Shown: positions 26,490 through 36,660, numbered from the stretch's first letter. The stretch: DNA of 64,000 nucleotides from Porphyromonadaceae bacterium FC4 (GCA_900120395.1 LT635553.1:1624241-1688240), one strand, 5' to 3'. The notes: generated from the sequence alone by a model not told the origin. A program made the numbers and translations.

Positions 26490-27920
26490 TTACCGGACGA
26501 AGGTATCGAGGAGGAGCTGCTCCAGACCTCTCCGAATATCCGAGTAGCGACCATAGTAGTTATTGACCATGACGGCTACCGTGTAGGTCTTATCCCCCAC
26601 ATAGACATAGCCGGCATAGCAAACCACATTACGAAGCGTCCCGCTCTTGAGTCGCGCAGAGTCCTCAAGCTTTGTCTTCTTCAAAAATTGAGACAGAGTC
26701 CCCTCCTTCCCGGCACGGGGCAAGGTCCGTGCAAAAGAGCGAGACGGATCTCCACGGTGGATCTTACCCAGCATGGTCGTGAGGAAGTACGGGGTGACTT
26801 TATTCTCCGGAGAGAGGCCGCACCCGTCCAGCATCTCCAGCTCGTCCATATTCATTCCACGCCCTTCCCAGTAGTCGTAGACAGCCATGATGGATCGCTG
26901 AGTATGATTATGCCCGGGCATGACGGCTTGCTCCCGGCCCAGGAGCCTTAGGATGGACTCTGCATAGAGGTTATGTGAGTACACGTTTGTCGTAGAGACC
27001 AGCTCTTGGAGAGGCTTGGAGGCATACTCATAGAGGCTGCTTAGGTTCTCCTCGGGGAGCTCAGAGACTGCAGCTGCTTTGCCGACAACCGAGACACCTC
27101 CCGCCACCAGCACATCACGCAGGTGCTGAGCAAAGAAGAGCGGCGGGTCGGGGATGGCTCCTCGTACCGTCCGACGCGGCGCACGACCGGGGTAAGCCCC
27201 CGTGATCAGCGTATGCCCATCGGCGTCACGATTGGGCGAGATGTAGAGCGAGTCACCGGACCTCGTGTCGGATATGCCGTACACCGCCTTGAGATTGAGA
27301 TCGGGGATGCTGGGGCTCACCGACAGCTGCTTGCCGTTCTGCGTAATAGTGACGGTATAGGTATTATCGTAGAGGTTGAGATCGTACGCTCCCGCAGCGT
27401 AGTAGTTACCCGTATCGTACACGGGCCAACGGGGGTTCACCGCCTGAAAGTCGGTCCACGGCTTGAGTGCAAGGACACTCCCCGATATTCTCCGGATACC
27501 AAGTTGCTGAAGGGCTGAGGTGGCTTCTTTGAAAAACTGCTCCGGATCCTCACGCCAGAGGTATTTTGATCCGAGGGACGGGTCGCCGGCACCGACGATG
27601 TAGAGGTTGCCCTCCTGTGTACCATCCACCACCGTTCCGTCAGTACAGAGGCAAGTCTTGATCCGATAGTCCGGTCCCAACACCTCCATCGCCGTTGCCG
27701 TGCTGACCAGCTTGAGGGTGCTGGCAGGGGTCATGAGGGTATGTGCGCGGAGGTCGACGAGCTGCTCGCCCGTATCGGCATCTTGTACACTGTACGCCCA
27801 GAGGGTATTGTTCAGCTGTGCCGGCGTCTCCGGCACCCGTACACTCTGCGCTGAGAGCAGGGATGGAAAGGATAAAAACAGTAGGAATAGTAGGAAAACC
27901 GCACTTTTCTGTCGCATCAT
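26490..27920 (-). CDS. dacB: D-alanyl-D-alanine carboxypeptidase/endopeptidase (PBP4, class C)
   Basis: Periplasmic peptidoglycan peptidase of 476 residues. A signal peptide precedes the mature start near AQSVRVPETP. Penicillin-binding motifs: SxxK in TPASTLKLVS, SxN as SHN in YSHNLYAESI, and KTG present as KSG in LKSGTLRNV. A large domain insert lies between the first two, as in PBP4. It is the only minus-strand gene between 8.1 kb and the end of the window. Its start is divergent from the AI-2E gene, and their promoters probably overlap around 27927. Confidence 0.94.
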   Translation of the reverse strand: MMRQKSAVFLLFLLFLSFPSLLSAQSVRVPETPAQLNNTLWAYSVQDADTGEQLVDLRAHTLMTPASTLKLVSTATAMEVLGPDYRIKTCLCTDGTVVDGTQEGNLYIVGAGDPSLGSKYLWREDPEQFFKEATSALQQLGIRRISGSVLALKPWTDFQAVNPRWPVYDTGNYYAAGAYDLNLYDNTYTVTITQNGKQLSVSPSIPDLNLKAVYGISDTRSGDSLYISPNRDADGHTLITGAYPGRAPRRTVRGAIPDPPLFFAQHLRDVLVAGGVSVVGKAAAVSELPEENLSSLYEYASKPLQELVSTTNVYSHNLYAESILRLLGREQAVMPGHNHTQRSIMAVYDYWEGRGMNMDELEMLDGCGLSPENKVTPYFLTTMLGKIHRGDPSRSFARTLPRAGKEGTLSQFLKKTKLEDSARLKSGTLRNVVCYAGYVYVGDKTYTVAVMVNNYYGRYSDIRRGLEQLLLDTFVR

Positions 27921-27926
27921 TTTTGG

Positions 27927-27934
27927 TATATTTG
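27927..27934 (+). promoter_or_regulatory. Putative -7 box of the AI-2E transporter gene
   Basis: TATATTTG, seven bases from the divergent dacB start codon, giving a leader of about 105 bases for the gene at 28045. Confidence 0.4.
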
Positions 27935-28044
27935 CTTACAATATGGAGAGGTCTACGCCGTTGCAAAGGCATCCCGGCAAAGTCTCTCCGAAAAGATTCT
28001 AAAGTTACCAAAACTATCCCCATTAATGTCCTAAGCCTATAGAT

Positions 28045-29220
28045 ATGGACGACTTTTTCAAGAAACCCTTCACACTAGATCGGATCGCCCGCATATTTTT
28101 CGTCGTAGCCCTCTTCGTGCTGCTGATCTACCTGGTTGGGGGGATCTGGCGCATGCTTGTACCGTTTGCCGTTGCTTGGATCACCGCTGTCATGCTGATG
28201 CCTGCGGTGAAGTTCTTTCAGCACAAGGTAAAGATAAAAAATAGGATCGCCGCCATCTTCGTCGTGTTGCTCCTATTCATCATCGTCGTTACCGGCGTGA
28301 TCGCACTACTTCTTCCCTCCATCGTCGCAGAGGGGCGCAAGGCGTGGGAGCTATTCTCATACTACTTCACCCCCGACCTACTGCTGAGCTTTGTACCGGA
28401 GCAGTACCGAGCAGACGTAGCAAATGCCCTCAACCTAGACTACCTCTTCTCTCAGTTCGACTTCCAGGAGATCCTCCACTACATTCAGTCGCTCTTTGAG
28501 CGCGGCTGGAGCATTCTCTCCAGTACGATCACCTTCTTCCTCAGCTTTGCGGTGGTCGGTATTTTCCTACTGTACACATTCTTCATCCTGAAAGACTACG
28601 AAAAAATAAACCGCGGGGTCATCCGCCTCTTTCCTGAATCCGCTAGGCCATACGTCCATGAGCTGGGAGAGAACATCAATAAGTACGTCACCAACTACTT
28701 CAAAGGGCAGGGACTGATAGCCCTGATCTGCGGGATCTTTTTAGCGGTAGGCTTTTGGCTCATGGGTATGCCCCTGGGGATCACCTGCGGGCTCTTCATT
28801 GGTATGCTCAACCTGGTACCCTATATGCAGATCTTTGGCATGCCGCCGATGATCCTGCTCTGCATGCTGCAGTCCGCCTCCACCGGGCAAAACGTCTGGA
28901 TCCTCCTGCTGATCGCTTTTGGGATCCTGGGTCTGAGCCAGCTCCTCCAGGACGCCTACCTGACCCCCACCATCTTGGGGCACAAGATGGGTATGCTGCC
29001 GGCGGTACTACTTCTGTCCCTGACGGTATGGGGCTCACTCCTCGGCTTCTGGGGACTGATCTTCGCTCTGCCATTGACTATGATCCTCTATACGTTCTAC
29101 ATGAAGTACGTGATCAAGGAGCCACTGGCAGAGGAGGAGCCACTGCACAAGCCCAATATATCTGAGTTGACCGAGCGCATCAAAATCAACCGGCCGAATA
29201 AAAAGCACGATGACGAATAG
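28045..29220 (+). CDS. AI-2E (PerM) family membrane transporter
   Basis: A protein of 391 residues with about eight hydrophobic segments. It shows the AI-2E/PerM family pattern, including FAVAWITAVMLMPAV near the start and LVPYMQIFGMPPMILLCML, then LQDAYLTPTILGHKMGMLPA late in the chain. Family members move various small substrates or act in Na+/H+ exchange; the substrate here cannot be told. It has a charged cytoplasmic tail. The next gene, a polyprenyl synthase, has its own -7 box. Confidence 0.9.
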   Translation: MDDFFKKPFTLDRIARIFFVVALFVLLIYLVGGIWRMLVPFAVAWITAVMLMPAVKFFQHKVKIKNRIAAIFVVLLLFIIVVTGVIALLLPSIVAEGRKAWELFSYYFTPDLLLSFVPEQYRADVANALNLDYLFSQFDFQEILHYIQSLFERGWSILSSTITFFLSFAVVGIFLLYTFFILKDYEKINRGVIRLFPESARPYVHELGENINKYVTNYFKGQGLIALICGIFLAVGFWLMGMPLGITCGLFIGMLNLVPYMQIFGMPPMILLCMLQSASTGQNVWILLLIAFGILGLSQLLQDAYLTPTILGHKMGMLPAVLLLSLTVWGSLLGFWGLIFALPLTMILYTFYMKYVIKEPLAEEEPLHKPNISELTERIKINRPNKKHDDE

Positions 29221-29263
29221 TCTGATGATGCCCCGTGACAAGGGAGGTGTGCACTATTCTTGG

Positions 29264-29271
29264 TAACTTTG
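29264..29271 (+). promoter_or_regulatory. Putative -7 box of the polyprenyl synthase gene
   Basis: TAACTTTG only 17 bases before the chosen ATG at 29289. This supports that start over the upstream one at 29235, which would lie before the transcript begins. Confidence 0.5.
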
Positions 29272-29288
29272 TAAGAGAAGACAAAGAA

Positions 29289-30272
29289 ATGGCACAGAGA
29301 ATATTTCCGACCCTACCTCCATCTACGTCTCAGGCTATGGATCGCTTTGATGAGCTGTACTTGGAGACCCTTGAGAGCGAGGCTCCCACGATAGCTCAGG
29401 CACTGGTGCACCTGCAGAAAGGATTAGGGAAGCGTCTGCGACCCCTCATCGTGATCCTGACTGCAGAGTGCTTCGGCGTGCGCAACGATCGAGTCATACA
29501 GGCTGCTGTATCCCTCGAGCTGCTGCATATGGCGTCCCTCATCCACGACGACATCGTCGATGAGAGTATGGTGCGCCGCGGCGAGCCCTCCTTCAACGCA
29601 CTTCTGGGCAACCACAAGTCGGTACTCCTCGGAGACTACATTCTCTCCAACGCCTTCAACCTCGCCATCAGCCTGGGCATCCCTCCGCTGGTCCAAAGGA
29701 TGGCAAAGCTGGGCGCCAGCCTGAGCGAGGGGGAGCTCCTGCAGCTGGATATCGCACAGCTGGCAGACACCAGCGAGGAGCAGTACATGACGGTGATCCG
29801 GCAAAAGACCGCCGCACTCATACAGTGCTGCATGATGACCGGGGCAACGGTAGCCGGGGTCGAGGATCCGCAGATCCTACAGAACCTAGCCGACGCCTCC
29901 ATGGACCTGGGCATCGCCTTTCAGATCAAGGACGACATCTTTGACTACCTGCCGACACCGCAGCTGGGCAAGCCATCGGGGAATGATCTAAAAGAGCACA
30001 AGGTCACCCTCCCGCTCATCCATGCCCTCAGGAGCTCAAGCGCTGATGCGCTCAAAGCCAAAAAACTACTCCGAAAGCAACAGCTAAGCGAGCGAGAGAT
30101 CGACTTTCTTGTTAACTTTGCCATAAGGAGCGGAGGTGTGGAGTACGCCGACGAAGTCATGCGCACCCATGTGAACCAATGCAAGACACTACTCCAAGAG
30201 ACGCTGCCCGAGAGTGCGGCCCGAGAGGCACTCCTCAGCGTATGCGACTACGTAGTAGATAGAGATAAGTAA
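29289..30272 (+). CDS. ispB: Polyprenyl diphosphate synthase
   Basis: Elongates farnesyl diphosphate to a long-chain trans-polyprenyl diphosphate, the side chain of menaquinone. It has 327 residues. The first Asp-rich motif is LIHDDIVDES, the second FQIKDDIFDYL; GKRLRPLIVIL marks the diphosphate-binding region. The chain-length product cannot be fixed from sequence alone. Start chosen by the -7 box at 29264 and by homology. Confidence 0.92.
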   Translation: MAQRIFPTLPPSTSQAMDRFDELYLETLESEAPTIAQALVHLQKGLGKRLRPLIVILTAECFGVRNDRVIQAAVSLELLHMASLIHDDIVDESMVRRGEPSFNALLGNHKSVLLGDYILSNAFNLAISLGIPPLVQRMAKLGASLSEGELLQLDIAQLADTSEEQYMTVIRQKTAALIQCCMMTGATVAGVEDPQILQNLADASMDLGIAFQIKDDIFDYLPTPQLGKPSGNDLKEHKVTLPLIHALRSSSADALKAKKLLRKQQLSEREIDFLVNFAIRSGGVEYADEVMRTHVNQCKTLLQETLPESAAREALLSVCDYVVDRDK

Positions 30273-30302
30273 ACTCACTAACACATTGATAGAGACAACA
30301 CC

Positions 30303-31055
30303 ATGAAAAGATTAGTACTGATACGCCACGGGCAAAGCCAGTGGAACCTCGAGAACCGCTTCACCGGATGGACCGATGTAGACCTGACCGAGCAAGGAGT
30401 GCGTGAAGCACGCAAAGCCGGCCAGCAGCTCAAGGATAAGGGCTTTCACTTCACCCAAGCCTACACCAGCTACCTCAAGCGCGCCATCAAGACCCTCAAC
30501 AACGTCCTCGACGTGATGGATCTCGACTGGATACCGGTAGAGAAGAGCTGGCGACTCAACGAGAAGCACTACGGTATGCTCCAGGGGCTCAACAAGGCAG
30601 AGACAGCGGAGAAGTACGGTGAGGACCAGGTACTGATCTGGCGCCGGAGCTACGACATCCCCCCCAAGGCTCTGGATGCTGACGACGATCGCTCACCCTT
30701 CAAGGATGTCCGCTACAACGGCATCTCGCACGAGGACCTGCCCCTCACCGAGAGCCTCAAGGAGACTGTGGCACGCATCCAGCCCTACTGGGAGCAGACC
30801 ATTTTCCCCTCGCTCAAGGAGCACGACGACGTGGTCGTAGCGGCGCACGGCAACAGCCTGCGCGGAATCGTGAAGGTACTCAAGGGCATCAGCGATGAAG
30901 ACATCGTCAGCCTCAACCTCCCGACCGGCATCCCATACGTTTTCGAGTTTGATGAAAACGATGGCTACAAGCTGATCAAGGATTACTTCATAGGCGATCC
31001 CGAAGAGATCAAGAAGCTTATGGAGGCAGTGGCTAACCAGGGAAAGAAGAAGTAA
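30303..31055 (+). CDS. gpmA: 2,3-bisphosphoglycerate-dependent phosphoglycerate mutase
   Basis: Interconverts 3- and 2-phosphoglycerate in glycolysis. It has 250 residues. The phosphohistidine motif is [18 protein letters not shown]. The second histidine is in [30 protein letters not shown] is also typical. A strong intrinsic terminator follows at 31131. Only 30 bases separate it from ispB, so read-through from there is possible. Confidence 0.97.
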   Translation: MKRLVLIRHGQSQWNLENRFTGWTDVDLTEQGVREARKAGQQLKDKGFHFTQAYTSYLKRAIKTLNNVLDVMDLDWIPVEKSWRLNEKHYGMLQGLNKAETAEKYGEDQVLIWRRSYDIPPKALDADDDRSPFKDVRYNGISHEDLPLTESLKETVARIQPYWEQTIFPSLKEHDDVVVAAHGNSLRGIVKVLKGISDEDIVSLNLPTGIPYVFEFDENDGYKLIKDYFIGDPEEIKKLMEAVANQGKKK

Positions 31056-31130
31056 GAGAGACCCTTGCAGGATGCCGGTAGCAAGCGGCAGACTGCAGGG
31101 CACTCAATAAAGTACCAAGCCCGCACTAAT

Positions 31131-31177
31131 ACAGCCCTTTCCCTCGTGTATTTCATCCCGAGGAGAGGGCTGTTTTA
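31131..31177 (+). terminator. Intrinsic terminator after gpmA
   Basis: Imperfect stem pairing ACAGCCCTTTCCCTCG (31131-31146) with CGAGGAGAGGGCTGT (31159-31173), a loop of about 12 bases, then a T-rich run. A clear rho-independent form. Confidence 0.8.
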
Positions 31178-31262
31178 TTTTGCGCAAACCAAAGTCAGAG
31201 GATCTCTCAAAAACGACAAAAAGAAGAGGCGGCACCACGGTAGAAAAACAAAAGGTGCGTGT

Positions 31263-31362
31263 GAGCAAAATCTTTCCTACAGGAAACCGTTCGCTTCTAT
31301 CCGTGAAACGCTTCTCTTTCCTACCGGAAACAGTTTGCTTCTATCCGTGAAATCTTTTCGTC
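31263..31362 (-). repeat. Two-unit hairpin repeat, copy e
   Basis: Inverted copy. Both units read TTTCACGGATAGAAG on the minus strand (C instead of G at the fourth base), with loops GGTA and TGTA. It lies between the gpmA terminator and asd and is covered by a spurious N-terminal extension of the asd frame. Confidence 0.85.
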
Positions 31363-31424
31363 CTCGCGGAGTCCTGACAATCAGACCGTTACAAATCACT
31401 CAAACACCGCATACTTTCAGACCA

Positions 31425-32426
31425 ATGAATATAGCAATAGTAGGCGCCAGTGGTGCCGTCGGCCAAGAGCTTTTGCGCCTGCTCCAAGAGCGCAACTTTC
31501 CCTACCAATCCCTTCGTCTCTTTGGGAGCTCTCGCAGCGCCGGGAGCACCTACACCGTCCGGGGAGAGGAACTAACCGTCCAAGAGCTCCGAGAGGGAGA
31601 CGACTTTGCAGGGATAGACCTCGCTTTTGTGAGTGCCGGTGCCGGTACATCGCTGCGCTTTGCGGAGACCATCACCAAGCATGGAGCCATCATGATTGAC
31701 AACTCGAGTGCTTTTCGGATGGAGAAGGATGTGCCTCTGGTGGTGCCCGAGGTGAATGCTTCTGCCGCACTACATCGCCCCCGAAACATCATCGCCAACC
31801 CCAACTGTACAACGATCCAGATGGTGGTTGCACTCAAGGCGATCAACGATGTGAGCCGCATCCGCCGTGTACATGTGGCGACCTACCAGAGTGCCAGCGG
31901 TGCCGGAGCCAGTGGCATGGAAGAGCTGGAGACGCAGGTGAAGCAGTGTGCCGCCGGCGAGGAGCTCACGGTACAGAAGTTTGCCCACCAGCTGCTCTAC
32001 AACGTCATCCCACACATAGACGTCTTTACCGACAACGGCTATACCAAGGAGGAGATGAAGATGTACAACGAGACCCGCAAGATCATGGACAGCGACATAG
32101 AGGTCAGCGCCACCTGCGTGAGGGTGCCCACCCTGCGTGCCCACTCCGAGGCGATATGGGTCGAACTGGAGCGACCGCTCTCTACTCAGGAAGCTCGAGA
32201 AGCCTTTGCAGCCGCAGAGGGAATAACGCTCATCGACAACCCGGCAAACAACGAGTACCCCATGCCCCTCTATCTGTCGGGCAAAGATGATGTCTACGTC
32301 GGTCGGGTACGCCAAGACCTCGCCAATCCCCACGGACTTTCCTTCTGGTGCGTGAGTGATCAGATCCGCAAGGGTGCGGCACTCAACGCCATTCAGATCG
32401 CCGAGTACCTATACCGCCAAGCCTGA
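31425..32426 (+). CDS. asd: Aspartate-semialdehyde dehydrogenase
   Basis: Makes aspartate semialdehyde for lysine/diaminopimelate, threonine and methionine synthesis. It has 333 residues from the ATG at 31425. The NADP loop is [12 protein letters not shown]; the catalytic Cys is in [10 protein letters not shown]; the late His is in [12 protein letters not shown]. The same frame is open back to 31065 but those codons are hairpin repeat e and terminator sequence, so that start is rejected. Confidence 0.96.
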   Translation: MNIAIVGASGAVGQELLRLLQERNFPYQSLRLFGSSRSAGSTYTVRGEELTVQELREGDDFAGIDLAFVSAGAGTSLRFAETITKHGAIMIDNSSAFRMEKDVPLVVPEVNASAALHRPRNIIANPNCTTIQMVVALKAINDVSRIRRVHVATYQSASGAGASGMEELETQVKQCAAGEELTVQKFAHQLLYNVIPHIDVFTDNGYTKEEMKMYNETRKIMDSDIEVSATCVRVPTLRAHSEAIWVELERPLSTQEAREAFAAAEGITLIDNPANNEYPMPLYLSGKDDVYVGRVRQDLANPHGLSFWCVSDQIRKGAALNAIQIAEYLYRQA

Positions 32427-32447
32427 ATTTTTCCAAAACAAATAACG

Positions 32448-35423
32448 ATGCGTCGACTACACCTGCTCTCCCTATTTCTAGTACTCAGTCTCACCGCACT
32501 TGCACAGACGACCCCCACGCTGCTCCGGGATGCCAACCGCTACAGGGCAGCCGAGCAGTATGCCGAGGGGCTGCTCGCCACCCTTAGCACACGACAAAAG
32601 GTGGCGCAACTGGTGATGCCGATGGTCTGGCCAAAGACCGACAGCAGCTCGCTCAGACAGTGGGAGCAGATGGTGACACAGGAGCAGTACGGCGGAGTAC
32701 TCTGGCAAAAAGGGACGCCGGAGAATCAGCTCCGACTCACCAACTACATGCGCCAAAATGCACGGGTACCCATGCTGGTGGCGATCGATGGGGAGTGGGG
32801 ACTCTCCATGCGGTTGTCCGGGACACCCAAGTGGCCCCGAAACATCTTCCTCGGTGCCGCCAATGACGAAGCACTTGCCTACGCCTACGGTCAGGCGACA
32901 GCCCGAGAGGCAAAGCGACTGGGCGTGCAGGTCAACTTTGCACCAGTGCTGGATGTGAACAGCAACCCCCAAAACCCGGTCATCGGCACGCGCAGCTTTG
33001 GGTCGGATGTCGCTACTGTCACTCGACTGGGTCTTGCCTATGCCCGAGGGATGGAGGAGGGGGGCGTCCTTTCGGTCGCCAAGCATTTCCCTGGACATGG
33101 CGACACCTCCGCAGACTCCCACCATGCCCTCCCCATCATCTCCAAGAGTCCGGAGGAGCTGAAGCAGGTCGAGCTGGCTCCCTTTGAGGCCTACATACGC
33201 TTAGGTCTCAGCGGGATGATGGTGGCGCACCTGCAGATACCGGCACTCGGTACCGGAGACCGGGCGTCGAGTGCCAGCCCGTCCGTCGTGACGGATCTGC
33301 TGCAAAAGGAGCTCGGGTTTCGTGGGCTTATTTTCACCGACGGACTGGGGATGAAGGGGATCATCTCCGGTGTCGGCAGCAGCTCGGTAGCCGTGGAGGT
33401 TTTCAAGGCGGGCAGCGACATCCTGGTTGCGCCCTCCAACCCCCGACAAGCGGTCGACGACCTCATGAAGGCTCTGGAGAGTGGAGCGATCACGCTGAGC
33501 GAAGTGGAGCAGAGGGTAAAGAAAGTACTCATCTACAAGTACCTGTCGGGAGCGACGGACAAGACACCCCTACCCTCCGATCACCTCACCTCGGACCTCA
33601 ACCCCGACACAGCGCAAGAGCTGATCCGACAGATCAATCGCCGGGCGATGACCCTTACCCGCAACAAGGAGGACCTCCTTCCACTCAAGGGACAACCCCG
33701 TCTGGCGCTACTGCGCTACGGGAACACCCGTACACCCGGGCTGCTGACAGCACTCAGGGAGGCAATACCGGGCACAAGGGCGTTCACCATCAACACCAAT
33801 ACCGACAACGCAGCCCGCAATAAAATCTACCGGCAGCTCAAGGAGTACGATACCGTCATCATTGCGGTGACCGACCAAAAGATCCGCCCCGACTCAGGAC
33901 TGACCGACCTCATCGGCAACACCAGCTCGGTACTGACCTTCCTCACCAGTCCCTATGCTGCCCTTCAGTTTGGTCAAGAGACCTACGCAGCGGCAGCTGT
34001 CGCCTTTGCGTACGGATCACAGGCAAGCGCCCAGACCGCACTGGGTGAGGCGATCACGGGAGCCATCCCCTTCCAAGGTGTCCTCCCGGTGGATCTCAGC
34101 CCCTACATCCCGCAGGGGACATCGCTCACGACCGAGAAGACCCGGCTCGCCTACGGCACCCCCGAGCAGGTCGGTATGGATGCCAAAGTCCTGAGCCGCA
34201 TCGACGAGATCGCCAATGAGGGGGTACGCGAAGGGGCTTACCCCGGCTGTCAGGTCTTGGTCGCCAAGGACGGGTACATTATTTATGAGAAAGCTTTTGG
34301 CACCAAAGACTCATCCTGTCGCGAGCCGGTAGACAGCAACACCGTCTACGATGTAGCCTCCGTGACCAAGGCAGCCGTCACCACCCCGCTCCTTATGATG
34401 GCAACCGCTGAACAACGCATCCGTCCGCAAGATCGACTCGGCAAGTACCTGGGGTACCTGCAGGGATCCGACAAGGAGCACCTCCGGCTACAGAACATCC
34501 TCCACCACGCAGCAGGGCTCCCCGCCATCATCCGCTTCTACGAAGATCTGATGGATCCCGCCTCCTATGAGCGTCCCCTCTTCTCCGGACGAAAACGGGC
34601 CGGATACCCGGTGCAGATCGAACTACGGGCATGGGCACAGAGTGGCTGGCACTACCAAAGCGAACTGGTCAGCAACGACTCCTCGGCACTCTACCCGACA
34701 CGCATGGCGTATGGCTACTACCTCTCCCCCAAGGTGCGTCCCATGATGCAGCAGATGATCCGCGATGTGCGGCTCCGCCCGTCGAAGTACCGCTACTCCG
34801 ACATTGACTTTCTCTTGCTTCAGGACGTTCTGGAGACGGAGTATGGCTTACCGCTGGACTCCCTCTTTTACCAAAAGGTGGCAGACCCTCTGGGTGCCAC
34901 CCGTCTACGCTTCAGACCCTATGCCTACTTTGCTCCGTCCGATATTGCGGAAGGACAGGACGACCGCTTCCTGCGCCGTCAGACCCTACGCGGGGACGTA
35001 GATGATGAGGCGGCAGCTATGCTCGGCGGGGTGTCGGGCAACGCCGGACTTTTTGCCAACGCACACGACCTGGCAAAAGTCCTGGAGGTTCTAGCTCGAG
35101 AGGGCAACTATGGGGGTGTCACGTTCTTTCCTCCGGAGATTGCCAAGAGCTACACCACGGCACGCCACAGCACCTCCCCCTATGCGATGGGATTCGACCG
35201 ACACCGGGGCATCGACAAGCCGGGCAATACGGCGGAGGAAGCACCGCTGAGTACGTACGGGCATACCGGATTCACCGGCACCTGCTTTTGGGTCGATCCG
35301 GAGCACCACCTCACCTACATCTTCCTCAGCAACCGCTGCGCCCCCAAGCGGTGGAACAACAAGCTCTCCACCCTCAAGACACGCAAACGGATCCAGTCCG
35401 TCCTCTACGAGGCACTCAACTAA
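32448..35423 (+). CDS. Glycoside hydrolase family 3 / serine beta-lactamase-like fusion, exported
   Basis: A protein of 991 residues with a signal peptide (LLSLFLVLSLTALAQ). The first part is a NagZ-type GH3 beta-N-acetylhexosaminidase: KHFPGHGDTSADSHHALP carries the GH3 His/Asp loop, and GLIFTDGLGMKGI the nucleophile Asp. A linking C-terminal GH3 domain follows. The last 400 residues form a class C beta-lactamase/esterase-like domain with SxxK in YDVASVTKAAVTT and HTGFTGTCFW. This fusion is recurrent in Bacteroidetes and probably trims muropeptides in the periplasm. It follows asd by 21 bases. Confidence 0.92.
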   Translation: MRRLHLLSLFLVLSLTALAQTTPTLLRDANRYRAAEQYAEGLLATLSTRQKVAQLVMPMVWPKTDSSSLRQWEQMVTQEQYGGVLWQKGTPENQLRLTNYMRQNARVPMLVAIDGEWGLSMRLSGTPKWPRNIFLGAANDEALAYAYGQATAREAKRLGVQVNFAPVLDVNSNPQNPVIGTRSFGSDVATVTRLGLAYARGMEEGGVLSVAKHFPGHGDTSADSHHALPIISKSPEELKQVELAPFEAYIRLGLSGMMVAHLQIPALGTGDRASSASPSVVTDLLQKELGFRGLIFTDGLGMKGIISGVGSSSVAVEVFKAGSDILVAPSNPRQAVDDLMKALESGAITLSEVEQRVKKVLIYKYLSGATDKTPLPSDHLTSDLNPDTAQELIRQINRRAMTLTRNKEDLLPLKGQPRLALLRYGNTRTPGLLTALREAIPGTRAFTINTNTDNAARNKIYRQLKEYDTVIIAVTDQKIRPDSGLTDLIGNTSSVLTFLTSPYAALQFGQETYAAAAVAFAYGSQASAQTALGEAITGAIPFQGVLPVDLSPYIPQGTSLTTEKTRLAYGTPEQVGMDAKVLSRIDEIANEGVREGAYPGCQVLVAKDGYIIYEKAFGTKDSSCREPVDSNTVYDVASVTKAAVTTPLLMMATAEQRIRPQDRLGKYLGYLQGSDKEHLRLQNILHHAAGLPAIIRFYEDLMDPASYERPLFSGRKRAGYPVQIELRAWAQSGWHYQSELVSNDSSALYPTRMAYGYYLSPKVRPMMQQMIRDVRLRPSKYRYSDIDFLLLQDVLETEYGLPLDSLFYQKVADPLGATRLRFRPYAYFAPSDIAEGQDDRFLRRQTLRGDVDDEAAAMLGGVSGNAGLFANAHDLAKVLEVLAREGNYGGVTFFPPEIAKSYTTARHSTSPYAMGFDRHRGIDKPGNTAEEAPLSTYGHTGFTGTCFWVDPEHHLTYIFLSNRCAPKRWNNKLSTLKTRKRIQSVLYEALN

Positions 35424-35441
35424 CGATCTACTCAGCCGACC

Positions 35442-36635
35442 ATGACTACTTCCACGATTATTGCCATCATATTAGGTGTTACCACCCTTCTCTTTCTCAT
35501 CCTCTACCTCACCGCCCGGTCACGCAATGGCCTTCTACGGCAGCAGATCGATGATCAGGCGGAAGTCCATCAGCGGGAGATGGTAGTTCGGGGCACCATG
35601 GAGGAGCAGCTGGGCAAGCAGATTGCAGCCATGGAGGATCGCTTTAGTGTCCTCTCCGAAACCATCACCAAGCAGCGGGCGGAGGAGCTGACAGCGACCA
35701 CTTCGACCACCCTTACCTCGATCGTCCAGCCCCTCCGGGAGTCCATCCGAGAAGTACGCCAGACGCTCTCCGATAGCAGCGAGAAGGAGACCGACCGCAC
35801 CGCACGCCTGGAGGAGACCATACGTCAGCTCACCCGCCAGTCTCAGGAGGTCGGGCTCAAGGCAGACTCACTGGCAGATGCCCTCCGCCGTAAGCCAAAG
35901 GTGCAAGGCAGTTGGGGCGAGACACAGCTGGAGGTGCTGCTGGAGCGCGAGGGCTTTGAGAAAGGAAAGCACTACGATACCCAGCTGTCACTCCGCAGCG
36001 ATACCAATGCCCTGCTGCGTCCCGACTTTGTCGTCCACTTCCCGGACGAGAGAGACATCATCGTGGATGCCAAAGTCTCGCTGACCGCTTTTGTCGACTA
36101 TGTGGAGGCGGTAGAAGCAAAGGATGAAGCCCGGCAAAGTGAGGCTCTGAACAGACACCTGGAGAGCCTCCGAAGCCACGTCAGGGAGCTGCGAGACAAG
36201 AAGTACCAGCGCCAGATTCCCCAGCCGCGCCAAGCACTCGAGTACGTACTGATGTTTGTCCCCAACGTAGCAGCCCTCCAGCTCGCCTATGAAAACGACC
36301 AATCCCTCTGGGACTTCGCCCATAAGTCCAATGTGCTGCTCACCTCCGAGTCCACCCTTTTTGCGCTCCTACGGCTCATCGACCTTACCTGGAGGCAGGA
36401 CGCTCAGGTCAAAAACTTTGCCGAGCTGACCAAGCAAGCCACTCTCTTTATCGAGCGCATGGATCTTTTTGTGAAGCGCTTTGAGGGGATCCAGGACAAG
36501 ATGAATACTCTACAGAGAGCCTACAACGAAACCGACACCGCTCTCCGTGGTCGACAAGGCGTGCTCGGCACTGCCGGACGCATCAGTGCACTCAGCACCT
36601 CCTCCACCCCACTCGAGGAAGAGGAAGAAGAATAA
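35442..36635 (+). CDS. rmuC: DNA recombination protein RmuC
   Basis: A protein of 397 residues: an N-terminal membrane anchor (IIAIILGVTTLLFLILYL), a coiled coil to about residue 140, then the conserved RmuC core with KVQGSWGETQLEVLLEREGF, FVVHFPDERDIIVDAKVSL and DLTWRQDAQVKNFAEL. RmuC limits inversions between short inverted repeats in E. coli; the fold is restriction-nuclease-like. It is closed by a terminator at 36661. Confidence 0.95.
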   Translation: MTTSTIIAIILGVTTLLFLILYLTARSRNGLLRQQIDDQAEVHQREMVVRGTMEEQLGKQIAAMEDRFSVLSETITKQRAEELTATTSTTLTSIVQPLRESIREVRQTLSDSSEKETDRTARLEETIRQLTRQSQEVGLKADSLADALRRKPKVQGSWGETQLEVLLEREGFEKGKHYDTQLSLRSDTNALLRPDFVVHFPDERDIIVDAKVSLTAFVDYVEAVEAKDEARQSEALNRHLESLRSHVRELRDKKYQRQIPQPRQALEYVLMFVPNVAALQLAYENDQSLWDFAHKSNVLLTSESTLFALLRLIDLTWRQDAQVKNFAELTKQATLFIERMDLFVKRFEGIQDKMNTLQRAYNETDTALRGRQGVLGTAGRISALSTSSTPLEEEEEE

Positions 36636-36660
36636 AACACCAATAGCTATACAGCAAAGT

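Noticed and set aside
11921..31362. CRISPR interpretation of the repeats
   Set aside because: There are only two units per site, spacers are under 10 bases and similar to each other, and no cas gene is present.
31065..31424. N-terminal extension of the asd frame
   Set aside because: These codons are the gpmA terminator and hairpin repeat e; homology starts at the ATG at 31425.
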